A stretch of DNA of 53,551 nt from contig BFEA01000336.1 in the NCBI GenBank assembly GCA_003427395.1, positions 95,681 to 149,231 of the forward strand. Reading direction: 5' to 3'. A program made the position numbers and the translations under genes. The notes below the pieces were generated by a model. The model saw nothing but the letters and a program-made list of their open reading frames with translations. It was not told where the DNA came from and made no database searches. Shown one piece after another: positions 1 to 10,014 of this stretch. Position 1 is the stretch's first letter. Every line of letters starts with the position of its first letter. Source of the stretch: Chara braunii. Lineage: Eukaryota; Streptophyta; Charophyceae; Charales; Characeae.

Positions 1-340
1 CACAAGACAAAATTTATTTAATGCTAATTTAAGCAGAAAAGAAATTCCGGTCGGCGATCACGCCGCCTCTTTAGTCATCAACAAATAAAAATCACGCGCG
101 CCTCAAAAATCCGCGCGCCCACACACTCTTTATCCTAGTCAACCATCCGGTCAGCCCTGACCACAAACGCACCCGCGCCTCGCGCAGGATACTTAATTTT
201 TAAACCAAAGTTATTTTCTGCCACTTGCAAAAACCAGGGCGGATACCCTTGTAAGGATATTCGCACCGACAGCGCGTCCGCAGATCTCGAGAGTCCACTG
301 TCATCGAAGGTGCGACTAAAGAGGACTTCAAGTCTGATCC
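1..340. other. No recognisable feature
   Basis: I see no gene, repeat pair or structured RNA here. The stretch has short GC-rich patches built on GCGCGC between AT-rich sequence. It may be flanking sequence of the decayed coding stretch that follows. Confidence 0.3.
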
Positions 341-344
341 CTAG

Positions 345-1115
345 ATGACGGTAGTCCGTACATCGATGATCACTTGGACTCGTGGAGAGAGCATCGGTGG
401 GAGAAGATGGTCAGGGAGTGCCCGTGGGCAGACGACAATAAGTTCGCTAATATGCTCAAGTGGGGAAGTTATATTCCCGTGCCGCGTGATGTCCTCGGTC
501 AAGTGCGGTTGCGTCACTTATGTGCAAAGCTGAAAACTGATCGTTATTACAATATGCTTGACTGCCAATATGTGACAGCTTCGCCACACACATGGTCTCG
601 TGTGATGAAACAGGAGTTGCTTGATTGTGCCCGACATTCCGAGTTCCTCGATCAGTACCCTTTGCAATCTCCTGGGCTGTCGCCTCGAGCAGTGTCGTAC
701 TGCTGTATCAGATTGCGTCTCGGAATGTTCATCTTTTGTAGGGTCCTTTGCGTTGCGTGTTCGAACAGGAATAGGACCTTGACTGACGCTATGGTGTACG
801 TGTCCAGGAACGAGTTGGAAATGGGAAGAAGAGGGATGAGTTTAGTTCATCGAGAAGTCAAAAGGGCAATGGGATGTGGTAATCGGCAGCAAGGTGGATG
901 ACGTCGACGCATGGCGTGAGTTTGAAACAAAAGTTTCGTCTATACAGGATGCTATAGGCAGGTCTCTGGTTGGCAGGTCTGGCTTTGTCCGCATGAAATA
1001 TATTTCAGTATTCGCGGATGACGCTTCCATCCAGGAACCACAATATCTGACCTTTGCATCGCCGATTCGAACATCTAGTGACTACATGATTACAACAGCT
1101 TGCCGTCATTGGTAG
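345..1115 (+). pseudogene. Unrecognised decayed coding stretch
   Basis: Two overlapping open frames, 374-901 and 876-1115, read like one protein split by a frameshift near 880. The first part is hydrophilic with mixed composition (residues such as DDHLDSWREHRWEKMV and PRDVLGQVRLRHLCAKL). The second continues with DDVDAWREFETKVSSIQDAIG. There is no ATG at the left edge in the best frame, and a stop lies just upstream, so the start is unknown. I do not recognise a domain. It may be a host gene fragment or a piece of a transposable element; the even amino-acid use is the only support for coding origin. Confidence 0.3.
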
Positions 1116-1534
1116 ATCTTCTGCATATCGGGCAACTTTTCTTAGGGACCGTAGATGGCAATCATTAGACTGCCAAATTCCCGGTTCTGTTATTCTTCTA
1201 GCGCTTCTGTTGTTGATGATTTGAAACTAGTTTGTCGTGCAGTTCAATTGATCAGCTTCCGCTTTTCTTTTGTATCCCTGGCATCAAGAACAACATGTCC
1301 CAATTTCTTGACTATTGGTCAAATGTTGTCAATGGTACATGCCTTCGAAGCATTTCGTTTCCTGCATCCATGGTCAGACGAATAAAATGTTACGCTTTCT
1401 TGATTGGTGGTCAAATGTTGTCAATGGTGCATGCCTTGATGGTGACCGGTCGACGAGTCCTCCTACTTCGGGGTGCGTATCCCGCAGTCCCATTTGTTGT
1501 TGCCTCGTACGTGACGAACTGTATATCTCAGCTA
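1116..1534. other. Non-coding stretch with one short direct repeat
   Basis: A segment of about 37 bases containing TCAAATGTTGTCAATGGT occurs at about 1314-1350 and again at about 1405-1441, both ending near CATGCCTT. No gene is evident. The right side runs into the palindrome array. Confidence 0.35.
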
Positions 1535-2222
1535 GTGGCACCGACCTGCCCTCCGGGATTGTCGTGTCGAACATGATGACGCTTCCGTGGCGGTTGTTGT
1601 CGGGTTCGGCACGACCATCTCGGAGGTTGGGCGGGTCCGAGGGATTCATCGTGTCGAGCACGATGCTCCTTAGGAAGTTGTTGTCGTGTTCGACACGACA
1701 ATCCCGGAGGGCGGGTCGGTGCCACTACCCGAAGTCATACTGTCGAACATGGCCCGAGAAGTCGGAAGGGTTGTCCAACACGACGACGCTTCTTAAGAGG
1801 CTGTTAATCCCGAGTGTCGGGTGAGTACTGGGGATTCGTCGTGTCATAGACGATGATGTATAACCTCGGCTAATGGCACCGACCCGCCCTCCGAGATTGT
1901 CGTGTCGAACACGACAACAGCCTCCTAAGAAGCATCGTCGTGCGCGCCCTCTGGGATTGTCGTGTCGAACACGATGATGCTTCTAAGGCGATTGTTGTCG
2001 TGTTCGACACGACCATTTCAGAGAGCGGGTGGTTGCGAGGGATTCGTCCTGTCAGAGATGATGATGTATAACCTCGGCTACTGGCACCGAACCTCCCTTC
2101 GGGATTGTCGTGTCGAACACGACAACCGCCTCCTAAGGAACATCGGCTTGCACGACATGACCATCCCGCCCTCCAGATTGTCGTGTCGAACACGATGATG
2201 GTTCTCAAGAGGTTGTTGTCCA
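1535..2222. repeat. Array of palindromic and inverted repeats
   Basis: The core TTGTCGTGT-CGA-ACACGACAA is a 9-bp-arm hairpin with a 3-base loop. Perfect versions lie at 1681-1701 (TCG loop), 1897-1917 and 2105-2125, and degenerate versions lie between them. The flanking motif (GTGGCACCGACC, then GCCCTCCGGGA) occurs in plus orientation at 1535 and as its reverse complement ending at 1725, giving a larger inverted repeat of about 40-base arms. A direct repeat with a period of about 208 bases is also visible: GATGATGTATAACCTCGGCT at 1852 and 2060. No coding function is inferred. A foldback or satellite-like repeat is the simplest reading. Confidence 0.75.
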
Positions 2223-2569
2223 CACTTGCGCGACGAGAGCGAAAGCCAAAGATGCTGACGGATGTACTGGAGCCGAAAGAAAAAGTTGCGTCCGAAGGAA
2301 TGGAGAGGGAGCCAAACGCAATGGTAGAGACACTGGAGCACTTTTGCCCAGTGGATGAAGCTATTGTGTTCTTGGGAAAGGGTCATGCAGCATTGGTGTG
2401 GGAGCTATTGAAAAGCCATCACCATTGCGTAATTTTGGAAGGAGAGGACATCGCTTTTTTTCTCTTTTCCTCCTCTCTTATGTGTGTCATTTTACACTTG
2501 AAAGAAAAAGTGAACATGAGAACAATTTCACTTTTAACGAAAACAACTTTGCTGGTAGTAGCTGTGTAG
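2223..2569 (+). pseudogene. Coding-like fragment, weakly methyltransferase-like
   Basis: The open frame encodes a segment around EHFCPVDEAIVFLGKGHAAL followed by VWELLKSHHHCVILEGEDIAFF. The pattern of strand, glycine loop, helix and strand ending in an acidic residue loosely resembles a nucleotide- or SAM-binding Rossmann start, but the frame ends in low-complexity hydrophobic codons and has no convincing start. It joins the palindrome array on the left and an LTR scrap on the right, so it is probably a gene piece carried among repeats. Family assignment is speculative. Confidence 0.25.
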
Positions 2570-2572
2570 GAA

Positions 2573-2792
2573 GTAGGCTGGGCGCCAAGCGCCAAGTAGG
2601 GAGATAGGCCTGGACACATATGTTAGTGGTAGCGAGAGCAAGCTCTCATTGACATTGGTTTTCAGTGTTACGATTCTCCATTGGTGTCTTATTGGTGCAA
2701 TGCTACTTTCTGGACATTGTGATACGATCTGGCTTTCAATGTGATCGTGCAATCTGAATAGTGTCATCTCGCTATTGCGCATTTTCCTTGCA
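2573..2792 (+). mobile_element. Diverged LTR 3'-end fragment (B/G family)
   Basis: It starts with CTGGGCGCCAAGCGCC and ends with TTTCCTTGCA. Element B shows the same order at 12589-12804 (CTGGGCGCCGAGCGCC ... CTTCCTTGCA), with 'ATTGG', 'GCTATTG' and 'GTGATACGATCTGG'-like blocks between. Divergence is high, so this is an old LTR remnant. The foldback element begins nine bases later. Confidence 0.5.
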
Positions 2793-2800
2793 AATGCCTT

Positions 2801-3225
2801 GAACTCACAAAAAAAAATCAACAAAAACAAATAATTTTTAGGCCCCAAAATAATTTTTAGCGGGTGCCGAACCCCTTCAGGTTCGACCCGTACGAGAGCC
2901 CAAACGCCCAAATGTTCGGTGGTCAGCCCGGGCCCCCTAAACATTCATGCTGGTAACCATATATATATATATACATATGTACATACATATGTACAGGGTC
3001 ACCAGCCCGTACGTACGGAGGTCCCCGGGCAGACCTCCGTACGTACATACGGGGTCCGAACCCGACGGTGTTCGGCCCCCGCCAAAACTTATTTCGGGGC
3101 CTAAACATAATTATTTTTTTCTGACTTTTTTTTTGTGAGTTCTCTATGACGTGAGGTATATGCCTGTAAATTTTCAAGTCAATTGGCTAAGCCAAATAAG
3201 AATTAAAAATCGCCAAAGATGGCGG
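2801..3225. mobile_element. Foldback element, copy 1
   Basis: The left arm (2801-2890) begins GAACTCACAAAAAAAAATCA and continues through AGGCCCCAAAATAA. The right arm (3052-3142) is its reverse complement with some mismatches, ending TTTTTTTTTGTGAGTTC. The loop holds an (AT)n run and a perfect 15-bp inverted repeat (3009-3023 and 3032-3046, GTACGTACGGAGGTC, 8-base loop). The right flank runs on to a CAAAGATGGCGGTGTC motif near 3210-3225 that recurs in other copies. No coding capacity is seen, so this is a non-autonomous foldback or MITE-like unit. Confidence 0.7.
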
Positions 3226-3760
3226 TGTCCAAATGTGCTCACCCACGTATTTTTTCACTTTTTACTTTTTGTTTTCACTTTCGTTCGGGGTCTAAACAAT
3301 TTTATTATTTTTTGAAACTTTTTTAGTGTTTTTTGTATGATGTGAAGTACACATCTGTAAATTTTCAGGGCATTTAGCTATGCCAAAAGAAAATGAAAAA
3401 TTGTCAAAGATGGCGGTGTCGAAAACATGCTCGCGCACTCACTACATTTAATTCTCTTTTTATTTTTATTTATTTTTATTATTAGTATTTGTTTCCCGTA
3501 TTTTATTTTTATTTCAAATTTGGTAAGGAATTCGGATGTAATGCTCAGGCAAATCTTGTTTAATTTATTTTTCTCCATAACATATCTTTTTTTCAGAGTT
3601 TTTTTATGACGTTTTTTTTTGTTTTTTTTTGGGTCCGCGTTCGGCCCGAACGGCCGAACGCATCCCCAAGGGTTTCCATACGTTCGGGCGTTCGGGTTCG
3701 GGTTCGGGCGTTCGGCCCGTCCCGACGGCCGGTTACCCAACATATGTATATAATTATATA
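3226..3760. repeat. Partial copies of the foldback family
   Basis: Arm-like sequence recurs. A GGGGTCTAAACAATTTTATT block near 3288 leads into AAGATGGCGGTGTCG near 3405-3421, and a third arm-like block runs from about 3580 (TTTTTTTATGACG) into a GC-rich GTTCGGG/CGTTCGG microrepeat at about 3630-3725. Short (TA)n runs end it at about 3745. There is no gene. These look like truncated or overlapping right arms of the copy-1 family. Confidence 0.5.
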
Positions 3761-4011
3761 TGTATCATCACAAACAGAACAACCCGGTAAACCGTAGGCA
3801 GAGAGATAGAAGAGGATATATATATATATATCGTCACAAACAGAACTGCCCGGTCAACCGTAGGCAAAGAGAGAGAAGAGGACAACAAACGAGGGGCTGT
3901 GACAAACTGTTTCGTCGGAGTTTCACCGACTCATCAAGAGGCTGAACCCTCAACATTCTGCAGAATCCCCTCACTGATTACACTGTAAATGATAATCTAC
4001 CTTAACCAAAA
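3761..4011. repeat. Dispersed repeat, first copy
   Basis: The sequence from about 3825 (AGAACTGCCCGGTCAACCGT) through ACAACAAACGAGGGGCTGTG to ACACTGTAAATGATAATC near 3995 recurs at 5900-6050 with few changes. A shorter partial copy precedes it at 3765-3805. Both full copies directly follow a (TA)n run next to foldback-family sequence, so they probably belong to the same mobile unit. Confidence 0.6.
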
Positions 4012-4139
4012 TCGAAGTATATATATATATCGACATCAGAGAGCGGAATAATCTCTCCCTACCACAACGATCTCGATCAACTGCGCCATTTGTTCATGCA
4101 GTACACCACCGACCTCCCCTCAAACCCTTGGTCAATACT

Positions 4140-4440
4140 ACCGTCGCTTCTGCCCGCCACAAGCTGCACTATAAGGAGTTATTGAAACTCTCCATGAGAA
4201 GGATAATTTGTTGTATCGGCAAAGCAGTGTGAGATGGTGCTGGATCGTGCAAAGCGCTGAGGAGGTGTTGCTTGATCTCGAACGTAGTTCATCTTCTCTT
4301 CGTGACCATGCTCCTCGCACTGTTGATTTCACAACTATGTACACCAATCTTCCTCATGACTGTATTTGTCATAATGTATCAAAAGCGGTTGAGGACGCTA
4401 TACATACGCCTTACAACATCACACACATAGGCGTACACAT
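4140..4440 (+). pseudogene. Penelope-like element reverse transcriptase fragment
   Basis: Translation of 4208-4425 gives AEEVLLDLERSSSSLRDHAP, then VDFTTMYTNLPHDCICHNV. The DFTTxYTNxPHD block is the early RT motif typical of Penelope-like elements (Neptune/Hydra-type), and the preceding helix-like region matches what lies before it in that family. The catalytic YxDD motif and any GIY-YIG endonuclease are absent, so only a short piece survives. It sits just downstream of a dispersed-repeat copy. Assignment rests on the motif alone. Confidence 0.5.
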
Positions 4441-4927
4441 CCTTCTACCCTTAACATGACTATTGAAGGGCCCCGTCAAGGGGAGTGGACAGTTCCTACG
4501 GGACCAAACACCTTGACCGTTTCCCAAATAAACTGAACAACATTTGCCTTCACGTTACGTCCAAATTCTTTACCAAATTTAAAATAAAAATCAAATATGA
4601 AAAAGAAATAATAATAAATATTAATAATGAAAATTAGAAAAAATAAAACGAGAATGGAATTATTGAGTGGGCGAGCACGTTTTTGACACCGCCATCTTTG
4701 GCGATTTTTCATTTTTTTTGGCTCTGAGAACTGCCATGAAAATTTATTTATGTGTATCTCACATAATAGAGAACCTACAAATAAGGTTTGAAAAAATAAT
4801 ATTTTTTTTCAAGCCCCGAAATAAAGGAAAAACAAAAAGTGAAAAGAGAGAAAAAACAAATTAGTGAGTGGGCAAACAAGTTTTGACACCACAATCTTTG
4901 CCGATTTTTCATTATTAATTGGCTTAA
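4441..4927. mobile_element. Foldback element, copy 2, left portion
   Basis: The motif seen in copy 1 appears here reversed: GACACCGCCATCTTTGGCG near 4685 and a diverged GACACCACAATCTTTGCCG near 4882, each after GTGGGC(G/A)A. The second leads into ATTAATTGGCTTAA, where the 726-bp TTAA-flanked element is inserted. The element resumes after 5657. Confidence 0.55.
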
Positions 4928-5653
4928 ACCACTAGTACCTCCGCCAGTGTTGGGAAATTACTATGTTTTGCCAATTCCCGAAGTTATCGGGGGTGGGACA
5001 CAGGGTCGGCATTGTCCCATATATCAGATTTTTATATTGTCCGCGAGTGAAAGAAAAAGGAAAAGAAGAAAATACTCTCTACTGCAATGATGTCGGGTAG
5101 GGTCTTGGAGGTCGTGCTTAGCGTCTTCCTCCACAGAATGCACCTCACCGGTAAGGCGGTCACATTTTGGATGTTACTGTTGTTTTTTTTTTTCTTGCTC
5201 GTGTGTTTCTTATAAGTCCCCTGCCTCATTCCGTGAATTGCTCAAGCCGTTTGTGATCTGCTAAAGTTGTGTTTTGTCAGAGGATTGTAACACTCGTCAC
5301 ACTGGTACTAAGGGGAATGTATCCAGCCATTTTCACAGCCGGATGCGTGTGCCCATTTTTTTCCCCATCTATTCTCTTTTTCGAATCCGACAACCTGGCC
5401 ACGGGGTTGAGATGCCCTCACTGAGGGCACACTCACACTACCACTTCCAAAAATGTATACAACTGCAATCACGGTCAAAGCTTTGTTTCTTTTTTTTTTC
5501 TTTGTTCTTTTTTTTTGAGTTCACAACCGCAACTTTTTTTTTGGTTCTTTCCATGAGAGTACTAGAAAGAAAATGGAGTGGTACCTAGGCTCGACAAACT
5601 TGGAGCGCAATGAATTCAGGGTCGGCAAAAACAGGCTTGGTGGTACTAGTGGT
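4928..5653. mobile_element. TTAA-flanked MITE, 726 bp
   Basis: The ends are inverted repeats: ACCACTAGTACCTCC at the left and the reverse complement of ACCACTAGTACCACC at the right. Both sides are flanked by TTAA (4924-4927 and 5654-5657). Removing the insert rejoins a foldback-family sequence that copy 1 carries uninterrupted in reverse complement, which supports a true insertion with TTAA duplication. TTAA duplication is the hallmark of piggyBac-type transposition, although the terminal bases here are ACC rather than the usual CCY. No transposase is seen, so it is non-autonomous. Interior sequence includes poly-T runs and no recognisable gene. Confidence 0.7.
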
Positions 5654-5657
5654 TTAA

Positions 5658-5880
5658 TAGAATGCCTTGACAATTAAGAGGAAAATACCTTACATTACAA
5701 AGAACTCACAAAAAAAAATTCAGAAAAAAATAGTAATATTCAGGTGCCAAAATATTTTTTTGCGGGGTCCAAACCCCTCCGGGTTCAGGCCCCATACGGG
5801 AACCCGAACGCCTGAACGTTCGGGGGTCAGCTTAGGGGCCTCCGTACGTTCGGCGTGGCAACCCTATATATATATATATC
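5658..5880. mobile_element. Foldback element, copy 2, right portion
   Basis: After the nested insertion the family sequence continues: AGAACTCACAAAAAAAAATT, a CAGGTGCCAAAATA block, GGGGTCCAAACCCC and GTTCGGG motifs, ending in a (TA)n loop at about 5864-5906. It matches the left arm of copy 1. Confidence 0.6.
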
Positions 5881-6055
5881 GTCATATATATATATATATA
5901 GTCAAACAGAGTTGCCCGGTAAACCGTAGGCAGAGAGGGAGAAGAGGACAACAAACGAGGGGATGTGGCAAACAGTTTCGTCGGAGTTTCAAAACCCTCA
6001 ACAGTCTGCAGAATCCCCTAATTGATTACACTGTAAGTGATAATCCACCTTAACC
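5881..6055. repeat. Dispersed repeat, second copy
   Basis: This is the partner of the repeat at about 3825-4010, sharing TTGCCCGGTAAACCGTAGGC, ACAACAAACGAGGGGATGTG and ACACTGTAAGTGATAATCC. It again follows a (TA)n run beside foldback-family sequence. Confidence 0.6.
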
Positions 6056-6300
6056 CCGGCTGTGGTTAAACATCAACGACTGCCCGACAACTGATACCCT
6101 AAGGTGGGCACCAACCACTGCCCTCAAGGTACCAGTGGCAAAAGTCAAAGCAGACTATCACTCACCCACACCAGATGGAAAACTCTATAGACTGTCGGTT
6201 CACACCCCATCACAAGCAAGCAAAACACCCACGAAGGCAAAGAGACAAACAAACCAGAATGACACAAAACAATGTCCTCTTATTCTTTGTTTCACATTAT
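6056..6300. other. No recognisable feature
   Basis: Unique-looking sequence between the dispersed repeat and the proposed LTR start of element A. No gene is supported. Confidence 0.3.
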
Positions 6301-7635
6301 TGTAATGACCCGCCAAAAACACAGACTGAGAACACTGCTGATTTCTGGGATTTGCCGCTGGAATGAATGCCTTGCTGAAATTCCCGCATTCTGCTGTGAT
6401 TTCCATGTCTGTGTGTGTGTGCGTGCCTGCTGGTTTGCATGCCTGTTTGAGTGCTTGTCGGCTGAGTGTGTGTGTGACCCGCAAGGGTACTTGTTGGTTG
6501 AAAGGCCCCGCAGGGCCGATACTTACCTGTGGCCGTGACTTTGAGGCTTGTTGGAGGGAAAACACTCGAGTAGCGGGGGTAGGGCCGCGACACTTAGAGC
6601 AGAGGGGAAAAACACTCAAGTAGCGGGTAGGCCAGTACCACTAAAGTAGTGGTAGAAGCGTCCGGTACTTGATGAAAAAATTAAAAGTTGGCATTTTTAG
6701 AGGCCCAGTAGCGGTAGGCTAGAGGTAGGCCGGTACCAGTCCAAGTAGCCCGGGTCTAGGGCCTGTCCGAAGGATAGCAGAGCCTGCAATGATGTTTCCC
6801 TCCAAAAGGGAGGAGGTACCGGTTGCTGGGAGGCCGCTCGGCCTGGGAAGTCACCGCCCAAGAGGCCAGTAGGCCGCTATATCTTCCGGAGGAGCAAGTA
6901 GCTCCTCCTCATTTGCGGTATGCAAGGATTGGCGACATGTTGCTGGAGCAGAGTGCTGGGCTGATACAGCGCTGCTTGGAGGTGAAGGGCAGCTGGTGCT
7001 CAGCCTGGCTATGGCGAGCAGCCCAGCCTGAGGAGGAGGAAGAAGGGGGCGAAGGAGGAGAGTGGCGAGACACATACCTAGCTATGGTGCACACCGTCTT
7101 CATCACCTCGTTGGGCGCTGCATCTGGAAGGCCCCAATTGGGGTAGTACCGCACCAAGGAAGCTCGAGGCAGAGTCAGGCATGGCGGACCAGTCAGCAGC
7201 AGCATAGCTGCTTTGGGTTGTCCGTTCGACACGAGGGCAGGGCCCTCAGTAGTCCACCATAGCCTATGCATGTGAGAGGAGGCAGAAGGAGGGAAGCCAT
7301 AGCTATGGCGGACTTGTTGTTGTTGTTGTTGTTGTTGTTGAGTCAGCAGTAAGAGGGAACTTTGGATATTGATTCTGGTTCATCCACTCATTGTTTTTAT
7401 TATTATTGGGAGAAGAATAAGATTGTCGAAGTGAAGGAGGAGGAGGAAGGTGGAGAGAGAAGGGGGAATTGTCATTCGTCTTGCTGGTGTACATCTTCTT
7501 CTTCTTCTTCTTCTTCTTCATCTTTCTCTCTCCTCCGGTCTCTATCTCTTTGCAAGTGTTTTCATTTCTTTTGCAATTGGGTGGCATTGTCTTTCATTGT
7601 GAATTTGCACTTTGGGAATGACCAGGATCGTAACA
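6301..7635 (+). mobile_element. Element A 5' LTR (left boundary proposed)
   Basis: The right end is well supported: GGATCGTAACA ends at 7635 and a Met-tRNA primer-binding site starts at 7638. The left end is proposed at TGTAATGACCCGCC (6301), because TG...CA ends and a TGTAA start are usual for plant Ty3/gypsy LTRs; no second LTR exists in the window to confirm it. The LTR carries TG-rich, GTT and TCT microrepeats. Its 3' part (from 6922) is repeated at 7875. Confidence 0.55.
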
Positions 7636-7637
7636 AT

Positions 7638-7649
7638 TGGTATCGGAGC
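7638..7649 (+). promoter_or_regulatory. Primer-binding site, element A copy 1
   Basis: TGGTATCGGAGC lies two bases after the LTR end. It matches the complement of the plant initiator-Met tRNA 3' end (TGGTATCAGAGC) except for one G for A. Confidence 0.8.
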
Positions 7650-8034
7650 GGACTTACTTGCTGGCGAGAGGTGTTAGTCACCCTAAACCTTATTCCAAAT
7701 TAGGTTAGGGCTAACCTCATCTCGGATTAGGGTTGGGAAGTTAGGGTTAAGAGGGGCAGTGAGGTATGTGGATACTGCCCCCACCTGGTTAGGTCATGTA
7801 GGGTCGACATCAGACCTGACCAGGTTGCTTGAGTGACTGGATGGGGTGGCGAGACACAAAGGAGGCTGATTGGAGCAAGGATTGGCGACATGTTGCTTGA
7901 GCACAGCGCTGGGCTGATACAGCGCTGCTTGGAGGTGAAGGGCAGCTGGTGCTCAGCCTAGCTATGGCGAGCAGCCCAGCCTGAGGAGGAGGAAGAAGGG
8001 GGCGAAGGAGGAGAGTGGCGAGACACCTACCTAG

Positions 8035-8225
8035 CTATGGTGGACACCGTCTTCATCACCTTGTTGGGCGCTGCATCTGGAAGGCCCCAGTTGGGGTAGT
8101 GCCGCACCAAGGAAGCTCGAGGCAGAGTNGCTATGGTGGACACCGTCTTCATCACCTTGTTGGGCGCTGCATCTGGAAGGCCCCAGTTGGGGTAGTGCCG
8201 CACCAAGGAAGCTCGAGGCAGAGTC
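8035..8225 (+). other. Likely assembly artefact around N 8129
   Basis: About 94 bases (GCTATGGTGGACACCGTCTT ... GAGGCAGAGT) occur identically on both sides of a single N at 8129, whereas the sister copy at 7080-7175 has the block once. This is what unmerged overlapping contig ends look like. Confidence 0.75.
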
Positions 8226-8677
8226 ATGCATGGCAGACCAGTCAGCAGCAGCATAGCTGCTTTGGGTTGTCCTTTGGACAGGAGGGCAGGGCCCTCAGTA
8301 GTCTGCCATAGCCAATGCATGTGAGAGGCAGAAGGAGGGAAGCCATAGCAATGGTGGACTTGTTGTTGTTGTTGTTGTTGTTGAGTCAGCAGTAAGAGGG
8401 AACTTCCGATGTTGATTCTGGTTCATCCACTCACTGTTATTATTATTATTGGGAGAAGAATAAGACTGGCGAAGTGAAGGAGGAGGAGGAAGGTGGAGAG
8501 AGAAGGGGGAATTGTCATTGGTCTTGCTGGTGTACATCTTCTTCTTCTTCTTCTTCTTCATCTTTCTCTCTCCTCTGGTCTCTATCTCTTTGCAAGTGTT
8601 TTCATTTCTTTCGCAATTGGGTGGCATTGTCTTTCATTGTGAATTTGCACTTTGGGAATGACCAGGATCGTAAAAAT

Positions 8678-8689
8678 TGGTATCGGAGC
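8678..8689 (+). promoter_or_regulatory. Primer-binding site, element A copy 2
   Basis: TGGTATCGGAGC again follows the LTR end (GGATCGTAAAA). This copy adjoins the leader that reaches gag, so it is the one positioned to serve the A transcript. Confidence 0.75.
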
Positions 8690-8915
8690 GGACTTACTTG
8701 CTGGCGAGAGGTGTTAGTCACCCTAAACCTAATTCCGAATTAGGCTAGGGCTAACCTCATCTCGGATTAGGGTTGGGAAGTTAGGGTTAAGAGGGGCAGC
8801 GAGGTACAAGGATACTGCCCCCACCTGGTTAGGTCATGTAGGGTCGACATCAGACCTGACCAGGTTGCTTGAGTGATTGGATGGGGTGGCGAGACACAAA
8901 GGAGGCTGATTGGAG

Positions 8916-10014
8916 TAAGCGAGAGGGAATAGAGTGTGAGAGGTACTCGCACCTGGAATCTGCACTTCAAGAAGACATTGAGTGACTTTTGGGCTTCCCC
9001 TCAAGAGGGAGACTTGATCGGAGGATGCCATATCTGCATCGAAGAGCTGCAAGTTGCTACTTTGGTCTTTAGACATCGGCGGGGGATCCGGCGTCGTAAC
9101 AGGGGTGTAGGAAGGCCCTCTTAGTCATGCTAGGACACTTTGTGTAGTGGAAGCTAGGGGTCAGGAGGACTTATGAGAGAGGGGGGTGAGTCGTTATCCA
9201 TCTTTGGAGGCCGGGCCTCACAGGTAAGTGCCATGTGACCAGGTTAGCCCATGGGAGGTTGCTTGGTGCTTCATGCCTTGTTGGGGTGTGCTGGGCTCTC
9301 TTCCTCTTCTTTGCGGTCTTGGTTGTGTGTGTGAGCATGTAGATTGCTTTCTAACCTGATGGATGGATGGATGATGTATCTGTTCTAAATGACGTATTTT
9401 TCTGCGGTGCAATGTCTTTTCATTTCTGAACGGTTGTAGGGGTGAGTCCTTGCTGAAAGTTGTCTTTTCCTTTTCAGTACGGTAGAGGCAGTTTGGGACA
9501 GACTTGGTACACCTATCTTGTTGGTCCTGGTCCACGACCTACTTGGGACCTTCGGGACTCAGTGGGACCAGGCCCAACGGGACAGGACCTTTAGGGCCCA
9601 AATCTGTCGCCGTCAATGCATCTCTTTGTTGTGTTGAACTTGGGGGACGTACGGCTAGCAAGGGCATTCCTTTCAAGGGGATCTTGACTGGTCTTAATGT
9701 ATGTTATCACATACTGCCCCGCGTCTGGCTCGACGACTGTCTGCACCCCTCGAAATCTCCATTGCTACGGTTATTTTTCTTCGGCTGATTTATTGTGGTA
9801 CATGTACCTTGTCAGGTTAGACAAGAGGGGATCTCCAGCTAATCTGATCAGGCCCGTTCGATAAGTCAGTCCTCTCTTCCGTTTTATTTTTTTTTATTCT
9901 TTTCTTTATTCTGCTGCGTGCCATTCTCTTAGTTCAAATGAATTGCCGCTTCGGCTAGGAGTTCTACCTTCTACTCTTGTGATTTACTGTTTGTTTCTTT
10001 TATCTGAACTATCT
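8916..10014 (+). other. Element A untranslated leader
   Basis: About 1.1 kb between the duplicated unit and gag, with no convincing open frame. It contains GGATGGATGGATGATG near 9360 and a poly-T patch near 9888. Long leaders are normal for large plant Ty3/gypsy elements. Confidence 0.55.

Larger units (their letters stand above)
7875..8915 (+). repeat. Tandem duplication of element A LTR end, PBS and leader
   Basis: The segment 6922-7874 (about 953 bp) is repeated at 7875-8915, each starting GCAAGGATTGGCGACATG and each ending GGAGGCTGATTGGAG. The copies differ at scattered bases (for example GCTGGAGCAGAGTGCT against GCTTGAGCACAGCGCT), so this is a true old duplication and not a read-level artefact. 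The result is two primer-binding sites in one element. The second copy is lengthened by about 95 bases around the N at 8129. Confidence 0.8.

Noticed and set aside
1535-2222. CRISPR array
   Set aside because: Palindromic repeats recur, but spacing is irregular, the flanks are themselves repeated, and the context is eukaryotic.
6363-6623. Cys/Val-rich frames in the TG-rich part of the A LTR
   Set aside because: They come from a TG microrepeat in several frames and lie within an LTR.
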